DNA of 64,000 bases from contig CAVXYW010000001.1 in the NCBI GenBank assembly GCA_963766295.1, forward strand, positions 744,001-808,000, written 5' to 3'. This DNA comes from JBBDRJ01 sp963766295 (GTDB lineage Bacteria; Actinomycetota; JAICYB01). Each line of letters begins with the position of its first letter. Position 1 is the first letter of the stretch. The notes beneath the pieces were generated by a model that ran no database searches, was not told the origin of the DNA, and worked only from the letters and a program-made list of their open reading frames with translations. Position numbers and translations under genes: made by a program. Shown in pieces: positions 52,346 through 60,164 of this stretch.

Positions 52346-52677
52346 ACCAACCTCCCCGTGGTGGTGAAGTCCGTTGAGCGGGCCGTCTTGAACTGCTCAA
52401 CTCTCGGGAGTGAGAACTCCCGTCCCCATCCCGGCCGAATGGTCCATCGGAACCACCCCTCTCGGGAATGAATGCTGCTGAAGACCGATTGATACCAAGC
52501 ATCACGTGTAATCACAAGGGCCTTAGACCAGCACAAACGTGTTGCGCCACTGCGTACCAGCGCAAACGTGATGTGAAGCTTTAGTTACAGATTGTCTCTT
52601 TGACGTAGATTCTCTGGGCACCGACGATGCATGTTGGTCGTTTGCAAAATGGAGCTAACCAATTTGGGGGGTACCGG
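52346..52677. promoter_or_regulatory. Divergent intergenic region
   Basis: 332 nt between the small minus-strand ORF and the acyl-CoA dehydrogenase gene. It is visibly less GC-rich than the neighbours. It contains an imperfect direct repeat (52527-52573) and a weak promoter candidate with TTGACG at 52600-52605. No gene with real support is seen. Confidence 0.5.
52527..52573. repeat. Imperfect direct repeat, possible operator
   Basis: ACCAGCACAAACGTGTTG (52527-52544) and ACCAGCGCAAACGTGATG (52556-52573) match at 16 of 18 positions and are spaced 29 nt, close to three helical turns. They lie upstream of the dehydrogenase pair, where a TetR/FadR-type regulator could bind. Confidence 0.5.
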
Positions 52678-53862
52678 ATGGACCTGACGTGGAGCGCCGA
52701 GGAAGAGGAATTCCGGGAAGAAGTGCGGGGATGGCTCGAGGCCAATCTCCCCAAAGAGAACAAGGCTCTCGGCGAGGACGAATTCGACGACGACCCCGCG
52801 TCCTTCGAGTTCAGGCGCGATTGGCAGCGCAAGCTCGGCGAGGCCGGCTACCTGGCCATGCACTGGCCGACGGAATACGGCGGCGGCGGCCGCACTCTGG
52901 TCGAGCAGGTCATCTTCAACGAGGAGTACGCGAAGGCCAACGCTCCGCAGCCCGTGAACTCCCTCGGACTAAATCTCGTCGGCCCGACCCTCATGACCCA
53001 CGGCACCGAAGAGCAGCGAGACCGTTTCCTCAAGAAGATCCTCACGGCCGAAGAGATCTGGTGCCAGGGTTACTCCGAGCCCAATGCCGGCTCCGACCTG
53101 GCTGGACTACAAACGAAGGCCGAGCTGGTCGGCGATGAGTTCGTCATCAACGGACAGAAGATCTGGACGACCCTGGCGCCCTTCGGCGATTGGATCTTCG
53201 TCCTGTGCCGGACCGACCCGGATGCGCCGAAGCACCAGGGGATCAGCTACATCCTCTGCGACATGCATCAGCCCGGCGTCGAGATGCGTCCGATAAAGCA
53301 GATGACTGGGACGTCCGGATTCGGAGAAGTTTTCTTCACCAACGCACGCACTCCCAAGGACATGCTCGTCGGAAACCTGAACGACGGATGGCGCGTCGCG
53401 ATGACCACACTGATGTTCGAGCGCGGCGGGAACATCCTCGGGAGCGCCGTTCGTTTCCGCCGGATGATGAGCCAGCTCCGCGAACTCGCAGAGACCACCG
53501 CTATGAACGGTGGCCACGCGATAGACGACCCGGTTATCCGTCAGCGCCTCAGCCAGTTGCTCGTCGAGGTGGAACTGCTAAGACGCAACTCCGAGCGTGC
53601 GATGTCGCCGCTGCTGAAGGGAGAGTCACCGGGGCCGGAGTCCTCGATGGGCAAGCTGTACTGGTCGGAGTGGTATGTGCGGGCAACCGAGCTTGCTATG
53701 GAGATCCTCGGAGCGGACGGGCTGATCAACAGGCAGTCCAACACCTGGCTGCTCGAGTATCTGGCCGCCCGTGCTTCGACGATCTATACGGGCACTTCGG
53801 AGATCCAGCGCAACATCCTCGCGGAGCGCGTGCTTGGCCTGCCGCGAGGGGGGAGGAACTAA
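52678..53862 (+). CDS. Acyl-CoA dehydrogenase, large partner
   Basis: 394 residues. FAD/substrate motifs: CQGYSEPNAGSDLAGLQTKA (near 125), GQKIWTT, and the C-terminal YTGTSEIQRNILAERVLGLPRG. Oxidises acyl-CoA to enoyl-CoA and passes electrons to ETF. ATG 52678 follows a run of G as ribosome site; a longer frame from 52627 has none. The stop shares a base with the start of the second dehydrogenase. Confidence 0.88.
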   Translation: MDLTWSAEEEEFREEVRGWLEANLPKENKALGEDEFDDDPASFEFRRDWQRKLGEAGYLAMHWPTEYGGGGRTLVEQVIFNEEYAKANAPQPVNSLGLNLVGPTLMTHGTEEQRDRFLKKILTAEEIWCQGYSEPNAGSDLAGLQTKAELVGDEFVINGQKIWTTLAPFGDWIFVLCRTDPDAPKHQGISYILCDMHQPGVEMRPIKQMTGTSGFGEVFFTNARTPKDMLVGNLNDGWRVAMTTLMFERGGNILGSAVRFRRMMSQLRELAETTAMNGGHAIDDPVIRQRLSQLLVEVELLRRNSERAMSPLLKGESPGPESSMGKLYWSEWYVRATELAMEILGADGLINRQSNTWLLEYLAARASTIYTGTSEIQRNILAERVLGLPRGGRN

Positions 53863-54875
53863 TGGACTTCCGCCTCAACGAAGATCAGCAGGCGCTCCAA
53901 GCAGCAGCGCGTGATTTTCTCAAGAAGGAAGTGACCTCGACGGTCGTCCGCAGCGCCTTCGACTCTCCGGACGGAGACTCGCCGGAGCTGTACAAGAAGA
54001 TGGCCGAGCTCGGCTGGATCGGCTTGGCCGTACCGGAGGAGTTCGGCGGTGTCGGCTACGGCATCATCGAACAAGCCGTCGTTTGTGAGCAGCTCGGTTA
54101 CTTCAACGCCCCGGGACCATATTTCGCGACCGCGTGCATGACCGTGCCGGTGCTCCTCGCACTCGGCGCGACCGATCTGCTGCCGCCACTCCTCGATGGC
54201 TCCGTTCGTGCCGCCGCGGGGATGACCGTCGAGAAGGTGGTCGATGCGCAGCTCGCCGACGCCTTCCTACTCGTCCAGGACGGGAAGGCGACTTGGTACG
54301 AGCGCGATGAATTCGAAGCGACACAGATCCCTTCCCTGGACGGAACGCGGCGGATCGCGTCGGTCAAACTGACCGGGAAAGGTCGCGACCTCGGATCGTC
54401 GGAGGCGATCGACATGTCGTTCGAACCCGGTCCGGCTACGGCTTGGGACGCCGTCATCGCTTTGCTGTGCGCCGAGATGGTCGGCGGCATGCAATGGGCG
54501 CTCGACACAACGGTTCAATACGTGAAGGACCGCGAAGCCTTCGGCCGTCCGATCGGGGTCTTCCAGGCCGTCCAGCACAAGGCCGCAGACATGCTCGTCC
54601 ACACGGAGACCTCACGCTCGGCCGCGTACTACGCAGCGTATGCAGCGGCCAACGGCCTGCCCGACGGGCGCTTCGCGGCTTCGGTTGCCAAGGCGTACTG
54701 CTCCGATGCGGCCCATGCGGTGACCGGCGAGTGCATCCAACTGCACGGGGGTATCGGATTCACGTGGGAGCACGATGCGCACCTGTACTTCAAGCGAGCG
54801 GTGACCAACCGCGTGGTCGCGGGCAACGCCGCCGTGCACCGCGAGCGTGCACTGGAACTAGACCCGGCGAAATAG
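53862..54875 (+). CDS. Acyl-CoA dehydrogenase, small partner
   Basis: 337 residues. N-terminal helical domain MDFRLNEDQQALQAAARDFLKKE, LAVPEEFGGVGYGIIEQAVVCEQLG, and C-terminal YVKDREAFGRPIGVFQAVQHKAADM and IQLHGGIGFTWEHDAHLYFKRA. The middle beta domain is shortened, and the NAGSD-type segment of the partner is missing. Such pairs form heteromeric dehydrogenases in actinobacterial steroid and fatty acid breakdown (FadE28-FadE29 type). The long frame upstream to 53190 is within the partner gene. Confidence 0.87.
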   Translation: MDFRLNEDQQALQAAARDFLKKEVTSTVVRSAFDSPDGDSPELYKKMAELGWIGLAVPEEFGGVGYGIIEQAVVCEQLGYFNAPGPYFATACMTVPVLLALGATDLLPPLLDGSVRAAAGMTVEKVVDAQLADAFLLVQDGKATWYERDEFEATQIPSLDGTRRIASVKLTGKGRDLGSSEAIDMSFEPGPATAWDAVIALLCAEMVGGMQWALDTTVQYVKDREAFGRPIGVFQAVQHKAADMLVHTETSRSAAYYAAYAAANGLPDGRFAASVAKAYCSDAAHAVTGECIQLHGGIGFTWEHDAHLYFKRAVTNRVVAGNAAVHRERALELDPAK

Positions 54876-54897
54876 CGCACCCGACTAGGGAGGATCC

Positions 54898-55314
54898 ATG
54901 AGAAAGCTGCTGGTTCTGTTCGTTATTGCGGTCGTGGCCTTCGGAGCCGTCGCATGTTCGGAGGACGATCCGACCCTCGGCGTGGACGCTACCGACGATG
55001 CCACTGAAGACATCTCCGCCGAAGGGAGCCCGGGAGTCCCGTTGGGCGAGGACACCATCGATGCGCAGGTAACGATCGTCGACTTCGCGTACGAGCCGAA
55101 TGAGTTCACGGCCACCGCCGGCGAGCCGGTGAAGTGGTTGAACACCGGCGACCAGCCGCACACGGTCACCTTCGACGACGACGCCATCGTGGACTCCGAC
55201 AATCTCGAATCAGGTGGCGAGTTCAGTGCAACATTCGAGGACGCCGGTGAGTTCACCTACTTCTGCACGATCCACGGCAAGGATCGGATGTCCGGGACGA
55301 TCACCGTCGAATAG
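54898..55314 (+). CDS. Cupredoxin-like lipoprotein
   Basis: 138 residues. Signal with FGAVAC lipobox-like site (Cys 20), an acidic linker and a plastocyanin-like domain. Copper ligands: His in QPHTVTF and Cys, His, Met in FCTIHGKDRM. Probably a surface electron carrier or copper binder. Strong AGGGAGGA upstream. Paralogous to the next gene. Confidence 0.8.
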   Translation: MRKLLVLFVIAVVAFGAVACSEDDPTLGVDATDDATEDISAEGSPGVPLGEDTIDAQVTIVDFAYEPNEFTATAGEPVKWLNTGDQPHTVTFDDDAIVDSDNLESGGEFSATFEDAGEFTYFCTIHGKDRMSGTITVE

Positions 55315-55317
55315 ATC

Positions 55318-55345
55318 GATCGGTGTCAGCTTCGCTGACCCGATC
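55318..55345 (+). terminator. Hairpin between the two cupredoxin genes
   Basis: GATCGG and GTCAGC pair with GCTGAC and CCGATC around a TTC triloop, with one bulged T. No T tract. Confidence 0.45.
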
Positions 55346-55443
55346 GGTGCTGCCGCCTCGCTTCGCTCCGCGGTGCGCGACGTTTAGCTTCGGTGACCAG
55401 CGGAAACTCCTTCTCTAAGTAGTAAGGGAGGAGGAAAAGTCTG

Positions 55444-55848
55444 ATGCGAAGACTTCTGATCGTCATCGCGGCTGTAACAGTGTCCCTAGGCGCTGTTGCC
55501 TGCGGTGAAGCGGCCGACGATGCGAGTGATGTGGCTGAGGACGCGGCCGATGCAGTGGAAGATGCGGCCGACCGCGCCGAGGACGTGGTCAACGACCGCA
55601 ACGTCACGATCAGGGACAACAAATACGACCCCTCGTCGCGAACGATATCGGTGGGAACCGAGATCACCTGGGTCAACCGCGGCGAAAATCCGCACACCGT
55701 GACGTCCGATAACGATGTCTTCGAAACGGACGAAAACCTTGGCACCGACGAAGAGTTCAGCCATCGCTTCACTCAGGCCGGGACCTACGACTATCACTGC
55801 GAGCTGCACGGCGCGGACGTGATGTCGGGAACGATCGTCGTCGAATAG
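55444..55848 (+). CDS. Cupredoxin-like lipoprotein, second copy
   Basis: 134 residues. Lipobox-like LGAVAC, a 30-residue acidic Ala/Asp/Glu segment and a cupredoxin domain with His in NPHTVTS and Cys, His, Met in HCELHGADVM. Shares architecture with the preceding gene and looks like a tandem duplicate. GGGAGGAGG upstream of the ATG. Confidence 0.8.
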   Translation: MRRLLIVIAAVTVSLGAVACGEAADDASDVAEDAADAVEDAADRAEDVVNDRNVTIRDNKYDPSSRTISVGTEITWVNRGENPHTVTSDNDVFETDENLGTDEEFSHRFTQAGTYDYHCELHGADVMSGTIVVE

Positions 55849-55861
55849 TCAGACAGAGACG

Positions 55862-56260
55862 CTAACGCGCGTCGGACTGAACCTCTAGTTCGGCGCGCGC
55901 GGCGTCGAGATCTTCGTCTTCGAACACGATGGAGACCAGCGTTTTCCCGCTGGCATCGACGCGCAAGACAACCAGGAACACAGCTTCGAAGCCCTCGACA
56001 TGCCAGGTTTGACGGCAAAGCGCTGAGTTGTCGCCTCGCGTTTCCAGAACCTCGGTGTCAGCGCGCTCCCATTGCAGTTCCGCAGTGGCGCGCGCTTGCT
56101 CTATGGCCTCGCGTTTCCCAAGTGTCAACTGAAGACCTGAGCGGCGATCCTCAAACGAAAACTCGTCGGCGAGCACATCCGCATACGTGGCCATGTCTCC
56201 GGAAAGCCACGCATCCGTCCCATGCCGCAGCCCTGCGACGGCCATGTTTTCGGTACTCAT
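55862..56260 (-). CDS. NTF2/SnoaL-like protein, array member 4
   Basis: 132 residues. Pattern YADVLADEFSFEDRR, GKREAIEQAR, VLETRGDNSALCRQTW, GFEAVFLVVLRVDASGK and a C-terminal EDEDLDAARAELE. The family is an alpha+beta cone fold, often found as domains in actinobacterial cyclases and regulators. Function unknown. Overlaps the upstream paralogue by 4 nt. Confidence 0.68.
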   Translation of the reverse strand: MSTENMAVAGLRHGTDAWLSGDMATYADVLADEFSFEDRRSGLQLTLGKREAIEQARATAELQWERADTEVLETRGDNSALCRQTWHVEGFEAVFLVVLRVDASGKTLVSIVFEDEDLDAARAELEVQSDAR

Positions 56261-56658
56261 GGTTGCCCGGACTGAGCTTCTAGCTCGGCTCGGGCAGCAT
56301 CGAGGTCTTCCTCGTCGAACGTCATGGCGGCCACGGCCTTTCCCCCCGCGTCGACCCGCCCGACAAGGAGGATCACAACCTCAAAGCCGCCAACCTTCCA
56401 GGTTTGACGGTAGAGGGCCGTGTGATCGCCTCGCGTCTCCAGGACCTCTAGCTCGTAGCGCTCCAGGCCGAGATCCGCGATCACTCGGGTGTGCTCGAGG
56501 TACTCACGTTTCCCACGGGTAGTCGACTGCAAGCCTTTTCGATGGTCCTCATAGAAGAAATCTTCGGCGAGCTCGTCCGCATAGCCCTGGATGTCCCCGG
56601 CAACCAGCGCATCGGCTGTGCGCCGCATCACTCGGACGGCTGAGTTCTCAGCGCTCAT
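56257..56658 (-). CDS. NTF2/SnoaL-like protein, array member 3
   Basis: 133 residues, clearly paralogous to its neighbours (SAENSAVRVMRR, YADELAEDFFYEDHRKGL, GKREYLEHTR, LETRGDHTALYRQTW, DEEDLDAARAELEAQ). Overlaps both neighbours by 4 nt, so translation is coupled through the array. Confidence 0.68.
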   Translation of the reverse strand: MSAENSAVRVMRRTADALVAGDIQGYADELAEDFFYEDHRKGLQSTTRGKREYLEHTRVIADLGLERYELEVLETRGDHTALYRQTWKVGGFEVVILLVGRVDAGGKAVAAMTFDEEDLDAARAELEAQSGQP

Positions 56659-57053
56659 GATTGCGCCGCTTGAGCTTCTAGCTCGCTGCGGGCAGCCTCA
56701 AGGTCGTCCTCGTCGAACAATGCGAGAGCAAGCCATCTTCCGTCGTCATCAACGGTCACTACTTGTAGAAACGCCACCTCGAATCCGGTGCCGCGCCAAG
56801 TCTGGCGGAAAAGCGCCGTTCGATCGCATCGAGTGTCCAAGACGTCGCTGTCGATTTGCTCGAGGCCGAGTTCCATGACGACCCGCGCGTTCTCGACGGA
56901 CTCACGCTTTCCATGGGTTGAGCGCATGACTGATCGATGGTCCTCGACCCGGAACTCCTCGGCTAAAAGTTCGGCATAAGCGTCGAAGTCACGACCAAGC
57001 GTTATGTCAATCCCGAGCGCGATAGACCGAACCGCGGAATTCTCGCTCTTCAC
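56655..57053 (-). CDS. NTF2/SnoaL-like protein, array member 2
   Basis: 132 residues. GTG 57053 is chosen because the product then begins KSENSAVRS like its paralogues and overlaps the stop of the truncated member; the longer frame to 57266 is not family-like. Contains YAELLAEEFRVEDHRSVM, GKRESVENAR, LDTRCDRTALFRQTW, DEDDLEAARSELEAQ. Confidence 0.65.
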   Translation of the reverse strand: MKSENSAVRSIALGIDITLGRDFDAYAELLAEEFRVEDHRSVMRSTHGKRESVENARVVMELGLEQIDSDVLDTRCDRTALFRQTWRGTGFEVAFLQVVTVDDDGRWLALALFDEDDLEAARSELEAQAAQS

Positions 57054-57160
57054 GGTTGCGGGGCGAAAGCCAGCAGATCGGCGTAGCTCGCGATGTCGCC
57101 GGCAACCAGCGCGTCGGAGCCGCGCCTCACATTCAGGATCGCGGAGTTCTCTGAGCTCAT
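57050..57160 (-). pseudogene. Truncated NTF2/SnoaL-like paralogue, array member 1
   Basis: A 36-codon frame from ATG 57160 reads MSSENSAILNVRRGSDALVA then GDIASYADLLA, matching the first ~30 residues of member 3. It then departs (AFAPQP) and stops at 57050. About 100 C-terminal residues of the fold are missing, so this is a remnant after an internal deletion. Its stop overlaps the next GTG. Confidence 0.65.
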
Positions 57161-57239
57161 GACGCAAGGCTATTGCTTTGGCCTTCCGGACAGTAGGCCG
57201 ACTCGGGGAGCTCGAAGGCACGTCTCGAAGCAGGTTCGG

Positions 57240-57275
57240 AGAGGGTCGGTACCTGGGAGGCGGCACCGACCCTCT
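57240..57275 (-). terminator. Hairpin downstream of the ABC permease gene
   Basis: AGAGGGTCGGT and ACCGACCCTCT form a perfect 11-bp stem around a 14-nt loop, 9 nt beyond the permease stop on the minus strand. There is no T tract on that side. Confidence 0.5.
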
Positions 57276-57284
57276 TCCGTCCCA

Positions 57285-58136
57285 CTACGTCATGTACCTA
57301 GTGACCCACCCGCGCTTGCGCAGCATGTTGAACATCGATCGCGCGAACAGCAGTCCGAGCGCGATGTACAACCCGTCCAGCGCGAACGCGATTCCGAGGC
57401 TGCCCCACGGCGGCGAGCCGCCCGCGATGACCGTCCTCATCGCTTCGAACACCCTCGTGGTCGGCAGAGCCGTCGCGATCGCTTGCGCCCAACCCGGCAG
57501 AGCGCTAACCGGATAGAACACCGCCGAGATCGGCATAAGCAGCACGGCCAGACCCCAGGCCAGGATGTCCGCACCCGGGCCGAACCGAAGGATGATCCCG
57601 ATCACGAGCATCCCCACCGCGACACCGAACAGCATCAGGGCGAGCATGAACACGGCCAGGATCAGGCCCATGTCGATCGCCACGAAGTGGAACAGCGTCC
57701 AGGCGATCGTGGCCATGATCGTCCAGCCGATCAGCACCTTCGTCAGCGACCAAGCCACTGCTCCGGCCAGGTACTCGATGGGACGGAGCGGCGATACCAT
57801 CAGGTTCAGCACGTTGTGCGTCCACGACGTGTCGTCGAGGAACGTCACGCCGATCCCGAGGTTCGACCGGAACACCAGGTCCCAAAGCAGCACTCCACCC
57901 AGCAGGAACCCGAAGGCCTGCGGGATGTCGGTGCCCTGCTGCACGAAGTACCGCGTGAGCAGACCCCACAGCAGCAGGTCCATGGCGGGCCAGAACAGCA
58001 TGTCCACCAATCCCGGCGGCGAATGGCTCAGCTCGTACGCGTGTCGCTTGTACAGCGACCAGATGCGCCGGGCCGAGCGCGTTACGCCCGCGTCCGGCGC
58101 GTAGCTATCTCGTTCGCGTACCGCTACCTGTGTCAT
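57285..58136 (-). CDS. ABC-2 type transporter permease
   Basis: 283 residues, six helices, ABC-2 fold: ELSHSPPGLVDMLFWPAMDLLLWGLLTRYF, then YLAGAVAWSLTKVLIGW and LMPISAVFYPVSALPGWAQAIATALPTTRVFEAMR. Exports an unknown substrate (drug, lipid or polysaccharide). ATG 58136 has AAGGAGAG upstream; the longer frame to 58286 lies in the ATPase gene. Pairs with the ATPase 13 nt upstream. Confidence 0.87.
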   Translation of the reverse strand: MTQVAVRERDSYAPDAGVTRSARRIWSLYKRHAYELSHSPPGLVDMLFWPAMDLLLWGLLTRYFVQQGTDIPQAFGFLLGGVLLWDLVFRSNLGIGVTFLDDTSWTHNVLNLMVSPLRPIEYLAGAVAWSLTKVLIGWTIMATIAWTLFHFVAIDMGLILAVFMLALMLFGVAVGMLVIGIILRFGPGADILAWGLAVLLMPISAVFYPVSALPGWAQAIATALPTTRVFEAMRTVIAGGSPPWGSLGIAFALDGLYIALGLLFARSMFNMLRKRGWVTRYMT

Positions 58137-58149
58137 TTTCGATCTCTCC

Positions 58150-58938
58150 TTATGTCGTTGATCCGTTCCGCACCTCGGATGCGATGTGCAGGAACGTCTT
58201 CTCCATGTCATCCGTGCCGTACTTCGCGCCGATCTCCGTCGGCGAGCCGTCGGCAACCACCTGTCCGGCCGCCAGGAACACAACACGTCGGCACAACCGC
58301 TCGATGTCGGCCATGTTGTGCGAGGTCACCAGCAGCGTGAACCCCCCCTTGGCGTGCTCCTCCCGGATCACGGCGCGTACGCGCTCCGATACCTCCGGGT
58401 CGAGCGAGGCCGTCGGCTCGTCCAACACGAGCAGCCGCGGCTCGCTCATGAGCGACTTACACAGACCGACCAGCGTCCGCTGACCGCTCGAAAGCTGCGA
58501 AGCGTAACGCTCGAGGAACTCGTGCACGTGCAGCCGCTCGATCAAGTTCTCGACCTGGTGCCGGCTCGAGCCGTACAGGGTGCGGAAGACGTCCAGGATC
58601 TCCCGGACGCGCACCTTGTACGGCATCCCGACGTACGCCGCCGTGAAGTTCGTCTGCTCGAGCGCGGCCGTTCGCTCCTCGGGGAGCGGATGGCCGAGCA
58701 GCGTGACGTGACCCTCATCGGGCTCCGTTACGCCGAGCAGCATCATCAGCGTCGTCGTCTTGCCGGCGCCGTTGGGACCCAGGAGGGCGCAAACGTCGCC
58801 CTCCTCGACCCGCAGATCGACACCGTTCACTGCGTATGTGAATTGCTCTGTTTTGACCGCGCCTTCGCGGCGGTCCTTCCTGCTTGTCTTGTTCTTGAAG
58901 CGTTTGCGCAGGCCAACTGCATCAATGGCAAGCGTCAT
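58150..58938 (-). CDS. ABC transporter ATP-binding protein
   Basis: 262 residues. Walker A LLGPNGAGKTTT near 55-66, signature LSSGQRTLVGL near 155, Walker B LLVLDEPTASLD near 175, switch His in VTSHNMADIE. An unusual basic insert (RFKNKTSRKDRREGAVKTEQ) sits in the first beta sheet. ATG 58938 has AAAGGAGGG upstream. Confidence 0.9.
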   Translation of the reverse strand: MTLAIDAVGLRKRFKNKTSRKDRREGAVKTEQFTYAVNGVDLRVEEGDVCALLGPNGAGKTTTLMMLLGVTEPDEGHVTLLGHPLPEERTAALEQTNFTAAYVGMPYKVRVREILDVFRTLYGSSRHQVENLIERLHVHEFLERYASQLSSGQRTLVGLCKSLMSEPRLLVLDEPTASLDPEVSERVRAVIREEHAKGGFTLLVTSHNMADIERLCRRVVFLAAGQVVADGSPTEIGAKYGTDDMEKTFLHIASEVRNGSTT

Positions 58939-59137
58939 TTGTGCCCTCCTTTGTTCGTTTTCCCTCTCCGTTTTGCTGCTTACGCCAACGAGGCGGCGCA
59001 CGGATCCCGATTTGGGGGAAAAGAAAACCGCGCAGGCTTGCATGCGGTCCCCAGGCGGGGTCCGTCGGCCGGCGCGGTGGCGTTACCTATAACAAGACGT
59101 CGCGAAGCTTAACACGCTCGCGGAGGAGTTTGTCTAT

Positions 59138-59629
59138 TTGAACGCGATTCGCGGCGGAAATTCTGCGATTGATAGCGTTTCGCGCATGCCAATCACCTTC
59201 GAGAACTACGACGAACGCGTCGCGGATGCGCTGATGAACGCGCCGACGCACATGGCTTTGCCCGATTTTCTGGGTGTCTCGTTCACGGAAGCCGGGCCCG
59301 GGAAGCTCGTAGCGGAGATGGAAGTCCGTCCCGACCTCCTCACGATGTTCGGCAACCTCCACGGGGGAGTGATCTCTGTCCTCGTCGACCACGTGCTCGG
59401 CTCGGTCATGTACCCGGTGATGCCGCGTGGGTGGTGGGCGGCCACGACGGAGTTCAAGCTCAATCTGCTGGCGCCCGTGAAGGACGGGCGCCTGAGGGCC
59501 GAGGCGGACATCATCGCCATGACCAGGCGCACCAGCGTCGTCCGGATCGACGTCACGAATGGAGAGCGATTGGTCTGCGTCGCGCAGGGTACTTGTCTTC
59601 TACAGGAGCCAAGACCCAAGGAGGGCTGA
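59138..59629 (+). CDS. PaaI-type hotdog-fold thioesterase
   Basis: 163 residues. Hotdog core with MFGNLHGGVISVLVDHVLGSVMY (acyl-thioesterase signature) and TTEFKLNLLAPVKDGRLRAEADI. Hydrolyses an acyl-CoA, substrate unknown. TTG 59138 has GGAGGAG upstream; ATG 59186 is an alternative without one. It is followed after 3 nt by the TIGR03086-like gene. Confidence 0.78.
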   Translation: MNAIRGGNSAIDSVSRMPITFENYDERVADALMNAPTHMALPDFLGVSFTEAGPGKLVAEMEVRPDLLTMFGNLHGGVISVLVDHVLGSVMYPVMPRGWWAATTEFKLNLLAPVKDGRLRAEADIIAMTRRTSVVRIDVTNGERLVCVAQGTCLLQEPRPKEG

Positions 59630-59632
59630 CGA

Positions 59633-60164
59633 ATGGACCTTCTCGACCTCTACGACCGAGGCAGCGCCTGGGCCGCAACGAAGATCGCGGGGGCCAAAGG
59701 CAAGCTCGACTCACCGACCGAGTGCGAGGAGTGGAGTGCTCGTGACCTCGTGAACCACCTGCTCGACGGGGCCAAGTACTTCGCAGGAGCGGCGCAGGGT
59801 AAGAAGGTCGATCCGCCGAACCCCGATCCGCCGAACCTCTTGGACGGAAACGACCCGGTCAGCGCCTTCGAGGAAGGACGCCGGGAGATCCTCGAGGCTT
59901 TCGAAGACCCGAAGGTGCTCGAGGAGAAGGGCGTAACTCTCGGCATCGCCTTCGCGGACAGCCTCATCCACGGGTGGGACCTCGCAAAGGGAACCGGCCA
60001 GGAAACGAAGATGCCCGAGGACCTCGCGGAGGCCGCGTTCCAGATGCTGGACGGACGTCTGACCGATGACAACCGAAAAGGTGCGTTCGAACCACCGGTC
60101 GATACCGGAGAACGCGAGCGCCCAGGAGAAGCTGCTCGCCTACGTAGGCCGCGACCCGAACTAG
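59633..60164 (+). CDS. TIGR03086-type metal-binding protein (DinB/maleylpyruvate isomerase-like), frameshifted near the 3' end
   Basis: About 177 residues when the shift is corrected. Helical bundle with CEEWSARDLVNHLLDG (metal-binding His) and FADSLIHGWDLAKGTG. In the plain frame the protein runs on to 60283 with an Arg-rich, non-family end that overlaps the convergent gene. One base fewer near 60104 gives ENASAQEKLLAYVGRDPN and a stop at 60162-60164, the normal family end, adjoining the stop of the convergent gene. The mycothiol-linked function is inferred from family only. Confidence 0.72.

Noticed and set aside
52469..52582. Short plus-strand frame in the WS/DGAT-dehydrogenase gap
   Set aside because: Weak ribosome site and it runs through the direct repeat; no evidence of coding.
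57093..58340. 415-codon open frame on the plus strand opposite the ABC transporter genes
   Set aside because: Arg/His/Gln-rich product with no domain; it is the antisense shadow of two well-supported minus-strand genes in GC-rich DNA.
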